Below are positions 53,180 to 61,861 of a DNA stretch of 64,000 nucleotides, piece by piece. The position numbers and the translations under genes are program-made. Source of the DNA: Bryobacterales bacterium (GTDB lineage: Bacteria; Acidobacteriota; Terriglobia; Bryobacterales; Bryobacteraceae); assembly GCA_016789785.1 (NCBI GenBank), contig JAEUQE010000008.1, positions 28,157-92,156 of the forward strand. The letters run 5' to 3'. Positions within the stretch are counted from its first letter, which is position 1. Every line of letters starts with the position of its first letter. The notes below the pieces were generated by a model. That model made no database searches. It had not been told where the DNA came from and worked only from the letters and a program-made list of their open reading frames with translations.

Positions 53180-54898
53180 ATGACCATGCCCCCGTTCGCT
53201 CTCCTGCTTGCGAGCGCGCCCGAGCGCCTCATTTCACTCGGCGCAGTCGACCTTCTGATCATCGTGATCTACTTCGCCTTCGTCCTTGGCATCGGCTTCT
53301 GGCTCAAGGGACAGTCGGAAACAGGTGACGACTTTTTCCTTGCCGGCCGCGAGATGACCGCATGGATTGCGGGACTGAGCTTCCTTTCCGCCAATCTCGG
53401 CTCGCTGGAACTCATGGGCTGGGCCGCCGCCGCGTATCAGTACGGCATTCTGGCCACACATTGGTATTGGGTTGGCGCAATCCCGGCCATGCTCTTCCTC
53501 GGCATCATCATGATGCCGTTCTACTACATCTCGAAAACGCACTCCGTTCCCGGCTATCTGCAACTGCGCTTCGGCGAGTCTTCGCGAGCGCTTTCGGCCG
53601 TCACGTTCGCCTTTATGACGGTTCTCATGTCCGGCATCAACATGTACTCGATGGCGCTGGTGATGAAGGTGGTGCTTGGCTGGGACATTAACTTCTCCAT
53701 CTGGGTCAGTTCGCTGACGGTTGCCGTCTACGTGGCTCTCGGGGGCCTGAAGTCGGCGATCTTCAATGAAGTGCTGCAGTTCATGCTGATCTGGTTCGGC
53801 TCGCTGATCATCCCCATCGTGGGGCTCATCGAAGCCGGCGGCTGGGACGGCATGGTCGCGCGTATCGCGAAGAACTTCCCGCAGCAGGACTACACGCACT
53901 TGTGGAGCACCATGGGCTCGTTCACGGGCAATCCGATGGGCATCCATTGGACGGGCATCGTGTTCGGCCTCGGCTTCGTGATCTCCTTCGGCTACTGGAC
54001 CACGGACTTCCTGGTTGTGCAGCGCGTGCTTTCCGCCAAGGATCTGCGCGCCGCGAAAATGGCGCCCATCATCGGCGCCGCGTTCAAGATGCTGGTGCCG
54101 TTCATCGTGATTCTGCCCGGCCTGCTCGGCCTCGCGTTGCTGCCGATGCCGCTGACAGGCGAAGCCGAAGCGGTGGCCAAGGGTGGACACAGCTACAACG
54201 AAGTGCTGCCGCTGATGCTGGCGCGCTACGCCGGTCCCGGGCTTCTGGGTCTCGGAATCACGGCGCTGATCGCAGGCTTCATGAGCGGCATGGCAGGCAA
54301 CGTCAGCGCATTCGCGACGGTGTGGACCTACGACATCTACCGCGCACTATTCAAGAAGGATGGAACCGACGCTCACTACGTTTCCATGGGCCGCTGGTGC
54401 ACCATTCTTGGAGTGCTGGTCTCCATTGGCACCGCGTACCTGGTGATGCAATTTCAAAGCATCATGGACTACGTTCAGGCGCTGTTCAGCTTCTTCATCG
54501 CTCCGCTATTCGGCACGGTGATTCTCGGAATGCTGTGGAAGCGCGCGACGCCCGCCGGCGGATTTTGGGGCCTGCTTGCGGGCACGGTGTCATCCATCGG
54601 CATGTGGGCTTGGGTGAAGACGGACCCCTCCGCCCTTCGCTACATCGCGCTCTCACCGGACGCAAAGGACATGGCGGAGAACATGTACCGCGGCTTGTGG
54701 TCGTGGATCATCTGCGTCGCGGTGACAGTGTTGCTGAGCTATCTCACCAAGCCGAAACCTGATTCCGAACTGGTTGGCCTGGTGATGGGCGTCACGGATG
54801 TGCCGCACGAGAAGCACTACCCGCTGCTTGAGCGCCCCATCTTCTGGACCGGCGTCGTGGGCGTGGTCTTCCTGATCCTGCAGTGGATGTTCTGGTAG
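53180..54898 (+). CDS. sodium:solute symporter (SSS family), sugar-type
   Basis: 572 residues from the ATG at 53180, preceded by GGAG 8 bases upstream. About 14 membrane segments. The SSS signature is in the first segments (GDDFFLAGREMTAWIAGLSFLSANLGSLELMGWAAAAY), and the sodium-site region around GLGITALIAGFMSGMAGNVSAFATVWTYDIY is present. The closest group is the SglT/sugar-type transporters. It heads a unit with a small membrane protein, an isomerase and an epimerase/aldolase, so uptake of a pentose or deoxysugar is inferred. Confidence 0.92.
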   Translation: MTMPPFALLLASAPERLISLGAVDLLIIVIYFAFVLGIGFWLKGQSETGDDFFLAGREMTAWIAGLSFLSANLGSLELMGWAAAAYQYGILATHWYWVGAIPAMLFLGIIMMPFYYISKTHSVPGYLQLRFGESSRALSAVTFAFMTVLMSGINMYSMALVMKVVLGWDINFSIWVSSLTVAVYVALGGLKSAIFNEVLQFMLIWFGSLIIPIVGLIEAGGWDGMVARIAKNFPQQDYTHLWSTMGSFTGNPMGIHWTGIVFGLGFVISFGYWTTDFLVVQRVLSAKDLRAAKMAPIIGAAFKMLVPFIVILPGLLGLALLPMPLTGEAEAVAKGGHSYNEVLPLMLARYAGPGLLGLGITALIAGFMSGMAGNVSAFATVWTYDIYRALFKKDGTDAHYVSMGRWCTILGVLVSIGTAYLVMQFQSIMDYVQALFSFFIAPLFGTVILGMLWKRATPAGGFWGLLAGTVSSIGMWAWVKTDPSALRYIALSPDAKDMAENMYRGLWSWIICVAVTVLLSYLTKPKPDSELVGLVMGVTDVPHEKHYPLLERPIFWTGVVGVVFLILQWMFW

Positions 54899-54905
54899 GT
54901 CGAAC

Positions 54906-55127
54906 ATGAGTTCTCAAAGCGAACACACTTCCATCTGGTTCATCATCGGCCTGCAATTGGCCATCTATGGCGTTCTCATCACCGGCGCCGGAGTCTACGG
55001 CATGTTCGTGCCTCCGGAGCGAACCGTGGTTCATCAGGAGTTGCACTTCGGTCTCTGGTGGGGACTGCTTCTCTTTGTGTTAGGAGTCATTTATGTCTAC
55101 CGTTTCTTCCCCCGCAAGCAGCGTTAG
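54906..55127 (+). CDS. small two-helix membrane protein accompanying the symporter
   Basis: 73 residues, ATG 7 bases after the symporter stop with AGGT upstream. Two membrane segments (~10-31 and ~48-66) enclose a short loop with PPERTVVHQELHF. It is a small orphan protein; such proteins are regularly found next to SSS sugar symporters in Acidobacteria and Planctomycetes, and an accessory role is inferred. It overlaps the isomerase gene by 35 bases, the isomerase Shine-Dalgarno lying inside it. Confidence 0.75.
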   Translation: MSSQSEHTSIWFIIGLQLAIYGVLITGAGVYGMFVPPERTVVHQELHFGLWWGLLLFVLGVIYVYRFFPRKQR

Positions 55128-56547
55128 TGGTGCAGTCGCGCGGCGCACCGTCACGTTCGGCTTGCTGGTCGGCAATCGTGGATTCTTTCCGGACCATCTC
55201 GCGCGATCGGGCCGCGAAGAGATGATTCGCACACTCGAAGCCGCGGGATACAGCGTGGTCTGTCTCACCCCGGAGATGTCCAAGCACGGTGCCGTGGAAA
55301 GCCGGGCGGAAGCACGCGCATGTGCCGAACTGTTCCGCGCCCAGGAGGGCCGCATCGACGGCATCATCGTCACGCTGCCGAATTTCGGCGATGAGAAAAC
55401 TGTTGCGGAGGCGATCCGTCTCGCCAATCTGAATGTGCCCGTGCTCATTCATGCGTTTCCGGATACACCGGGCAAGATGCTCATCACCGACCGGCGCGAC
55501 AGCTTCTGCGGCAAGATGAGCGTCTGCAACAATCTCAAGCAATACCGGATCCCGTACACGATCACGACGCTGCATACCGAAGCGCCGGCGTCGCCCGAGT
55601 TCGCCGCGGATCTGGCGCGCTTTGCCGCGGTGTGCCGTGTCGCACGTGGCTTGCGCGGTCTGCGCGTTGGCGCGATCGGCGCCCGGCCTGCTGCGTTCAA
55701 CACGGTTCGCTACAGCGAGAAGTTGCTCGAATCGTCCGGCATTACGATCGAACCGATCGACCTCTCGGAGATCTTCGGAAGAATTGGCCGGCTCGCAGAC
55801 GGCGACGCTGGGGTCGAGACGAAGCTCGCCGCGATCAACGATTACGTCGCGACGAGCGGCATCCCCTCCGAGGCGTTACTGAAGATGGCGAAACTCGGCA
55901 CGGTCATTGACCAGTGGATGAATGATCTCGACCTGGAGATCTCCGCGGTACAGTGCTGGACCTCCATGGAGGAGTTCTTCGGTGTTGTGCCTTGCACGGT
56001 GATGTCGATGATGTCGAATGCGCTTGCATCGAGTGCCTGCGAGGTCGACATCCCCGGAGTCATCGCCATGCACGCCCTGCGCCTCGCTTCGGAAACGCCG
56101 AGCGCTCTGCTCGACTGGAACAACAACTATGGCGACGATCCGAACAAGGCCGTCTGCTTCCACTGCTCCAACCTGCCGAAGCATTTCTTCAATGAAGTGC
56201 GCATGGACTACCAGGAGATCATCGCCGGCACGGTAGGCAAGCTGAACACCTTCGGCACTTGCGTGGGCAAGGTGAAGGCGGCGCCGATGACCTTCTGCCG
56301 CTTCTCAACCGACGACGCAACGGGCCGCATTCGCGGTTATCTGGGCCAAGGCCGCTTTACCGACGATTCCCTGAACACGTTCGGCGGTGCTGGTGTGGTG
56401 GAGATTGCGAACATGCAGGGTCTGCTGAGGTATATCTGCGAGAACGGTTTCGAGCATCACGTGGCGGCGAACCTTTCGGAAGTCGCAGGCGCGGTTCACG
56501 AGGCGACCACCAAGTACCTCGGATGGGACATCTACTGGCACGGCTAG
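55093..56547 (+). CDS. L-fucose/L-arabinose isomerase-like protein
   Basis: 484 residues; the ATG at 55093 has AGGAG 6 bases before. The three-domain FucI/AraA-like fold is suggested by the TFGLLVGNRGFFPDHLARSGR start, the GAIGARPAAFNTVRYSEKL middle part and the VQCWTSMEEFFGVVPC and CFHCSNLPKHFF motifs where metal-binding Glu and Asp/His lie. It is expected to interconvert an aldose and a ketose, but which sugar is not fixed by sequence. It belongs to a divergent group often described as 'fucose isomerase-like'. Confidence 0.88.
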   Translation: MSTVSSPASSVSGAVARRTVTFGLLVGNRGFFPDHLARSGREEMIRTLEAAGYSVVCLTPEMSKHGAVESRAEARACAELFRAQEGRIDGIIVTLPNFGDEKTVAEAIRLANLNVPVLIHAFPDTPGKMLITDRRDSFCGKMSVCNNLKQYRIPYTITTLHTEAPASPEFAADLARFAAVCRVARGLRGLRVGAIGARPAAFNTVRYSEKLLESSGITIEPIDLSEIFGRIGRLADGDAGVETKLAAINDYVATSGIPSEALLKMAKLGTVIDQWMNDLDLEISAVQCWTSMEEFFGVVPCTVMSMMSNALASSACEVDIPGVIAMHALRLASETPSALLDWNNNYGDDPNKAVCFHCSNLPKHFFNEVRMDYQEIIAGTVGKLNTFGTCVGKVKAAPMTFCRFSTDDATGRIRGYLGQGRFTDDSLNTFGGAGVVEIANMQGLLRYICENGFEHHVAANLSEVAGAVHEATTKYLGWDIYWHG

Positions 56548-56598
56548 AACGACTCAGATCATTGCGAAGGTTCACGGGAACGCTGAGGAGGCTCACTC

Positions 56599-57294
56599 AT
56601 GTTGGAATCTCTCCGCGAGGAAGTACTCGACGCCAATCTCGAACTCGTGCGGCGCGGATTGGTTCTCTACACGTTCGGCAACGCAAGCGGCATTGATCGC
56701 GATGCGGGGATGGTAGTGATCAAGCCGAGTGGAGTGCCCTACGAGAAGATGACGCCGCGGGATCTCGTCATCGTCTCACTGGACGGCCGTATCGTCGAAG
56801 GCAAGCTGAAGCCGTCCTCCGACGTCGACACCCATCTGGCTCTGTACCGCGCGTTCCAGTCGATTGGCGGAGTGGTGCACACCCATTCACGCCACGCCAC
56901 CGCCTGGGCGCAGGCCGGGCGCGAACTGCCCTGCTTCGGCACCACGCACGCCGATTACTTCTTCGGACCGGTTCCGGTGACGCGCGCTCTCACTCCGGAA
57001 GAGGTTAGCGGCAACTACGAAGCTGAAACCGGCGCGGTGATCGTACAGCGCTTTGAGGGCCGCGATCCTCTGGAAGTTCCGGCAGTGCTGGTCGCGGGTC
57101 ATGCACCCTTCTGCTGGGGCGGGAACGCCGCCGAAGCCGCATACCATGCGGTGGTACTGGAAGAGATCGCCGCTCTCGCTCTTGAGACCATCTCCATTGA
57201 TCCGCGGGCCGCGCCGCTTCCCGCGCATGTGCTGGAGAAGCACTTCCGCCGCAAGCACGGACCGTCGGCTACCTACGGGCAGCCGTCGTGTTGA
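56599..57294 (+). CDS. araD: class II aldolase/L-ribulose-5-phosphate 4-epimerase (AraD-like)
   Basis: 231 residues from ATG with GAGG 7 bases upstream. Zn site and catalytic residues are in the expected order: GNASGIDRDAG, SSDVDTHLALYRAF (Asp76-like), VVHTHSRHATAWAQAG (His pair), CFGTTHADYF, and a C-terminal AGHAPFCWG (usually GHGPF). The match is closest to AraD. It would act on the phosphorylated ketose product, but no kinase gene (AraB/FucK) is nearby. Confidence 0.88.
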   Translation: MLESLREEVLDANLELVRRGLVLYTFGNASGIDRDAGMVVIKPSGVPYEKMTPRDLVIVSLDGRIVEGKLKPSSDVDTHLALYRAFQSIGGVVHTHSRHATAWAQAGRELPCFGTTHADYFFGPVPVTRALTPEEVSGNYEAETGAVIVQRFEGRDPLEVPAVLVAGHAPFCWGGNAAEAAYHAVVLEEIAALALETISIDPRAAPLPAHVLEKHFRRKHGPSATYGQPSC

Positions 57295-57388
57295 ACCGCC
57301 GCGAGGAAGAGGTTGGCAAGATCTGCAATGCGGCCACTACGAAAGCCATGATGCCGCATTGCCGCTCTGATCCGGGTACCCTGAAGGG

Positions 57389-58441
57389 GTGATCGTATTT
57401 CTCCTCGGTCTGCTTGCGGTTTCGTATGCGCAGGAAACGCACACCGGCGACGTCCGGGAGTATCTGAACTCGCTACGTCTGCCCGGAGCGCGATCGGAGT
57501 CATTCGTCATAGCCAGCGAAGAACGCATGGAGCTGTGGCGTGAAGCGGTGAATGCGGCGCTTCGCAACGATTGGCTGAAGGCGGCGGAACTTGCACCGGG
57601 AGTGAACTATCGCCTCATTGAATTCACCGACCCGGATCGCGGCACCTACTATGTGCTTCGGGAGCGCGCGGAGGATGCTCAGGGTCAGGGCACCTACGTT
57701 TTTCGGCCGGAACATTGCCGGCCGATTGTGTTTCAGGCGCCGCACGCCGGAGGCGACACGAACACGTTGCCCCAGAGCATTCATCTGTTCCTGGAACTGA
57801 ACGCTTACGGTCTGTTCATCGCGGGCACGCACCGCTGCTCCAATGCCGAACCAAGCAATTGTGATGGAAGAAGCAGCTTCTGCACGGGGCGCGATGCGGC
57901 GTATCCCGTGTCCGATGTCGCCCACTTCACACGCAACTTCTTTCATCCAGCCCACGAACAACTGATGCGGAACCGGGAGGAGCAGATGGTGGTTCAGCTT
58001 CACGGTTTCGCCTGGGAGGATGGGGATCCCGATCTGATGATTTCGAATGCGACGTGCCGCGATCGGGAGCAGAGCCGCGCGAACGAGCTTGCGGCGAGGT
58101 ATCTGGAAATATTTCGCGATCTGGACTTGCCTCTCGGCGCAGGTAGTTGCAATGAACGGGGCGGGCCGGACCGGCTGTGCGCCCAGAGCAATGTTCAGGC
58201 GCGGTTCACGGCGGGCTCAGCGAATCCTTGCGCGTGCGCGGGAGGCCGGGGTACGTGCGTTGCTGGCAGCACTTGTGAACAATCCATGCCGTATCCTGAA
58301 CGGTTCCTGCACATCGAACAGAGTTGCGCGATGCGTGAAATGCGCGGATGTGAACGTCCGGCTCGCGCGCCTTACGATGTAACTGTCGAGGTATTCCGGC
58401 GCATGTTTCCCTGCGAGAGTAAGGTCGCTGACGGCCGGTAA
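57389..58441 (+). CDS. exported cysteine-rich protein, possible zinc amidohydrolase
   Basis: 350 residues from a GTG (ATG alternatives absent); signal peptide to about residue 14 (FLLGLLAVSYAQ). Motifs FQAPHAGGDTN (118-126), GTHRCS (147-151), SDVAHF (175-180) and QLHGFAWEDGD (203-213) recall N-formylglutamate amidohydrolase or poly-gamma-glutamate hydrolase zinc sites, but the match is by eye. About 20 cysteines, many in a tight CACAGGRGTCVAGSTC cluster near 275, suggest disulfides in an exported protein. I cannot assign a substrate. The gene is isolated from the sugar cluster by 94 bases. Confidence 0.65.
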   Translation: MIVFLLGLLAVSYAQETHTGDVREYLNSLRLPGARSESFVIASEERMELWREAVNAALRNDWLKAAELAPGVNYRLIEFTDPDRGTYYVLRERAEDAQGQGTYVFRPEHCRPIVFQAPHAGGDTNTLPQSIHLFLELNAYGLFIAGTHRCSNAEPSNCDGRSSFCTGRDAAYPVSDVAHFTRNFFHPAHEQLMRNREEQMVVQLHGFAWEDGDPDLMISNATCRDREQSRANELAARYLEIFRDLDLPLGAGSCNERGGPDRLCAQSNVQARFTAGSANPCACAGGRGTCVAGSTCEQSMPYPERFLHIEQSCAMREMRGCERPARAPYDVTVEVFRRMFPCESKVADGR

Positions 58442-58519
58442 CGTTTTCCGCGACGGCGGACGTCTCCTCAGAAAAGGAAGTTCTTCGCGCACCTTTCTGC
58501 GAGAATTCGTGTTCATCTG

Positions 58520-61500
58520 ATGATGTCTTCATTGCTGCTGCTCCTGCTGGTCCACCCGGCGCTGGGTGAAACTGTGCAGGGCGTCGTCCGTGCCGGAGGG
58601 CGTCCGGTCCCTGGTGCGGCCGTGAGTGCCACGTCGGTTTCAGATCAGCAAAAGCTGACGACGGTGACGGATGAGTCGGGCCAATTCACATTCGAGCCGG
58701 CGCACACGGGGAAGTGGTCGGTGGAAGTGCGAATGTTCGGATTTGTCTCGCAGACGAAGGAAGTGGAAGCGGGAGTACCGGTCGAGTTTGGACTGGAGTT
58801 AAGTCCGCGCCGGAGACCGGTTGCACGCGCGACACCGCGTCCTGGCCTGCAACGGCCGGGGTTTCAGGGTGTGGATCTCTCGCAGACCGAACAGCAATTG
58901 CAGGAAGCGTCGGCGATGCCCGAGCCTTCTCCCGCGGCGGCCGATCCTTCGAATGCCGACGAAGCGTTCCTTGTAAATGGCAGCCTGAGTCAGGGTCTGC
59001 GCACAGAGGAGAGAGGTGATCCGTTCGGACGTGAGGGGCGGCCGGGCGAAGGTTTTGGGCGTCCCGGGGAAGGCGGCCCTCCCGGCGCGTTTGGTGGTCC
59101 GGGCGGTATGCCCGGCGCTGGAATTCCCGGCAGCGGAATGCCTGGCGCTGGTCCGGGTGGACCTGGCGGATTTCCAGGCGGAGGAGCGACTGCGGGTAGA
59201 GGCGGCTTTGGCGGAGGTCCAGGCGGACCGCCGGGTGGATTTGGAGGCAGAGGCGGACCTGGCGGCGGACCGGCCGGTTCGCGCAGAGAGCAAGCCGCGC
59301 GCGCCGCGCGAAGGACGGCTGCACGGCGTGGCGAGGCCAGCTTCGGCAATCGACGGCGGCGCGGACGCGATGCAATCCGAGGCATGGCTTCCTTCTCGCT
59401 CAGCAACTCCGCGTTCGACGCGCGGCCTTATTCACTCACAGGCCAACTCATGCCGAAGCCCTCATTCGCGACGGCGCGCTTCAATCTCGCGATCGGCGGC
59501 GCACTTCACATTCCGAAGATCATCGAGAGTGACCGCACATTCTTCTTCGTGAACTATTCCGGCAACCGCAGCCGCAACCCATCGAGCGATGTCGCCACGG
59601 TGCCAAGCTTGCTTGAGCGCGGCGGCGATTTCTCGCAGTCCTATTCGCGCGGACCAGTCACTGTCTATGATCCTCTGAACCGGCAGCCGTTTCCGAATCA
59701 GCGAATCCCGATGAGCCGCGTGGATCCAGCGGCTCGAGGCTTGCTGGACTTCGTCCTTCCTCCCAACCAGCCCGGCGTTGTGCAGAACTATCAACTTGTC
59801 ACTTCGTTTCCGAATAATCGCAATGAGCTGAGCGTCCGCATCAACCACAGCCTTGGCACGAAGAACCGTTTCGATGGCGGCTTCACCACGCAGAATCGTG
59901 ACAATCAAAACGTGCAGTTGTTCGGATATCGCGATGAGATCGATGGACTCGGGCAGAGTGCGAATCTTGGATGGACGCACAACTTCACGCGCACCACGAT
60001 CCACAACGTTCGCATTAACTACAGCCGGAATCGCAGTGAGACCGTGCCGTTCTTCGCCTTCAAGAGCGATGTCGCTGGAGCGCTCGGCATCCAAGGGGTG
60101 GCGCGCGATCCGATCAACTTTGGCCCGCCAACGCTGAACTTCACGAATTTCGGCGATCTCACGGATGCGAACCCGATTCTTCGCCGCGATCAGACAGTGA
60201 GCATCAGCGATGGTTGGACGGTGATCCGCGGCAGACACACGGTGACTGCTGGCGGTGATCTTCGGCGGATTCAATTGAATCAGCGTACCGACCAGAACGG
60301 GCGCGGCACTTTCACATTCAGTGGACTGGCCACGAGCGGGCTCACCAGCCAGGGACAGCCGCTCGCGAACACCGGGTTCGATTTCGCGGACTTTCTTCTG
60401 GGGCTTCCGCAGTCGAGTTCAATCCGGTTTGGAGGCTCGAACACGTACTTCCGGGCCACGGTTTTGAGTGCGTATCTGCAGGATGATTGGCGAGTGCAGT
60501 CGAATCTCACAATCAATGCGGGTATGCGCTACGAGTACTTCACACCGTATCGCGAGAAGTACGACCAGATCGCGAACCTGGATATCGCGCCTGGTTTCAG
60601 CGGCGTGGCGCCAGTGACACCGGGACAATCCGGGCCTTACTCGGGCGTGTTTCCCCAGGGCCTTGTCGATACCGATCCGAACAACGTGTCGCCGCGCATC
60701 GGCATCGCATGGCGCCCTTCGCCGAAGCGTCCGGTGCTGGTGCGGGCAGGCTACGGTGTGTTTTTCAATGGAGCGGTCTACAATCAGTTTCCACAGCGTC
60801 TGGCGGCACAACCACCGTTCGCGAACACGGCGACGCTGACCACCAGCACCGCAAGGCCTCTGACAATTCAAAATGGCTTTGCCGAACGTGCGCAGCAGGC
60901 GATTCGCAACACGTTCGCTGTGGATCGAGGCTATCGCGTCGGCTACGGGCAGACGTGGAATCTGGCATGGCAGTACACGACGTCGCGGCAGTTCGTCTTC
61001 GAACTTGGCTATCTCGGCACGAAGGGCACCCGGCTCGACATTGTGCGATCCCCGAATCGCGCCGCACCAGGTTCGCCGCTCACTTCGGAACAACGTCGTC
61101 TGATTGGCAACGCCGTGGGCTTTCAGTTTCAAAGCGCGGAAGGCAACTCCATTTATCATGCGGGACAGGCGCGCGTCACGCGGCGCTTCGCAAGAGGCAT
61201 CTCTGCGAACGCCGTCTACACTTATGCGAAGTCCATCGACAACGCATCCAGCTTCGGTGGAGGCGGAGGACAAACCGTTGCCCAGAATGATCGAGACCTG
61301 CGTGCGGAGCGCGGCCTTTCGAGCTTCGATCAGCGCCATACGCTCGCGTTCTTCTACATGCTGCAATCTCCGGTGGATGAGCGCGGACGATTTCGCGCGA
61401 TGGGTGTTGCCGGCGCGTTGCTGCGCAACTGGAATTTCACCGGAGGATTCACTGCGGGCTCGGGAACTCCGCGCACGGCTCGCGTTCTCGGCAATCAGGC

Positions 61501-61861
61501 GGATGCGGCGGGCACCGGTGTTGTGGGCGCGGGACGGGCGGATGCCTCGGGACTGCCCGTTGTCAATGGCGATGGTTTCTTCAATACCACCGCGTTTGTC
61601 ATTCCACCGACCGGGCGCTTCGGGAATGCGGGCCGCAACACCATTCCGGGTCCTGGACGAATCGTGCTAAATGCGTCCATCGGCCGTTCCTTCCAACTCA
61701 ACGAGCGCCGGCGCCTGGAGTTCCGCGTGGAGAGCCAGAACTTGCCGAATCATCCCAACTACAACGGTCTCGGCACCGTGATCAACGCATCAGACTATGG
61801 GCTGCCCACCTCCGTCGGGCAGATGCGCAGCATGTCCGCAACGTTGCGCCTGAGGTTCTAA
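58520..61861 (+). CDS. TonB-dependent receptor-like outer-membrane protein with glycine-rich insert
   Basis: 1113 residues, ATG 58520 (a second ATG at 58523). Order: signal peptide; carboxypeptidase-regulatory-like beta-sandwich (~17-95, VQGVVRAGGRPVPGAAVSA); a low-complexity Gly/Pro segment of ~90 residues (165-255); an Arg/Ala-rich linker (255-288); and a C-terminal barrel of ~800 residues with FFFVNYSGNRSRNP, INYSRNRSE, VFQDDWRV-like (YLQDDWRVQSNLTINAGMRYEY) and final SATLRLRF. This is the Acidobacteria Oar/TonB-type receptor. A clear TonB box and plug are not evident; the glycine-rich insert occupies their place. The VWFA gene starts at once (TAAATG). Confidence 0.85.
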   Translation: MMSSLLLLLLVHPALGETVQGVVRAGGRPVPGAAVSATSVSDQQKLTTVTDESGQFTFEPAHTGKWSVEVRMFGFVSQTKEVEAGVPVEFGLELSPRRRPVARATPRPGLQRPGFQGVDLSQTEQQLQEASAMPEPSPAAADPSNADEAFLVNGSLSQGLRTEERGDPFGREGRPGEGFGRPGEGGPPGAFGGPGGMPGAGIPGSGMPGAGPGGPGGFPGGGATAGRGGFGGGPGGPPGGFGGRGGPGGGPAGSRREQAARAARRTAARRGEASFGNRRRRGRDAIRGMASFSLSNSAFDARPYSLTGQLMPKPSFATARFNLAIGGALHIPKIIESDRTFFFVNYSGNRSRNPSSDVATVPSLLERGGDFSQSYSRGPVTVYDPLNRQPFPNQRIPMSRVDPAARGLLDFVLPPNQPGVVQNYQLVTSFPNNRNELSVRINHSLGTKNRFDGGFTTQNRDNQNVQLFGYRDEIDGLGQSANLGWTHNFTRTTIHNVRINYSRNRSETVPFFAFKSDVAGALGIQGVARDPINFGPPTLNFTNFGDLTDANPILRRDQTVSISDGWTVIRGRHTVTAGGDLRRIQLNQRTDQNGRGTFTFSGLATSGLTSQGQPLANTGFDFADFLLGLPQSSSIRFGGSNTYFRATVLSAYLQDDWRVQSNLTINAGMRYEYFTPYREKYDQIANLDIAPGFSGVAPVTPGQSGPYSGVFPQGLVDTDPNNVSPRIGIAWRPSPKRPVLVRAGYGVFFNGAVYNQFPQRLAAQPPFANTATLTTSTARPLTIQNGFAERAQQAIRNTFAVDRGYRVGYGQTWNLAWQYTTSRQFVFELGYLGTKGTRLDIVRSPNRAAPGSPLTSEQRRLIGNAVGFQFQSAEGNSIYHAGQARVTRRFARGISANAVYTYAKSIDNASSFGGGGGQTVAQNDRDLRAERGLSSFDQRHTLAFFYMLQSPVDERGRFRAMGVAGALLRNWNFTGGFTAGSGTPRTARVLGNQADAAGTGVVGAGRADASGLPVVNGDGFFNTTAFVIPPTGRFGNAGRNTIPGPGRIVLNASIGRSFQLNERRRLEFRVESQNLPNHPNYNGLGTVINASDYGLPTSVGQMRSMSATLRLRF

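Noticed and set aside
53234..54190. 318-codon minus-strand open frame opposite the sodium symporter
   Set aside because: It lies opposite 12 or more coded membrane helices of the symporter; its His/Arg/Asp-rich translation is typical of an antisense shadow in GC-rich DNA.
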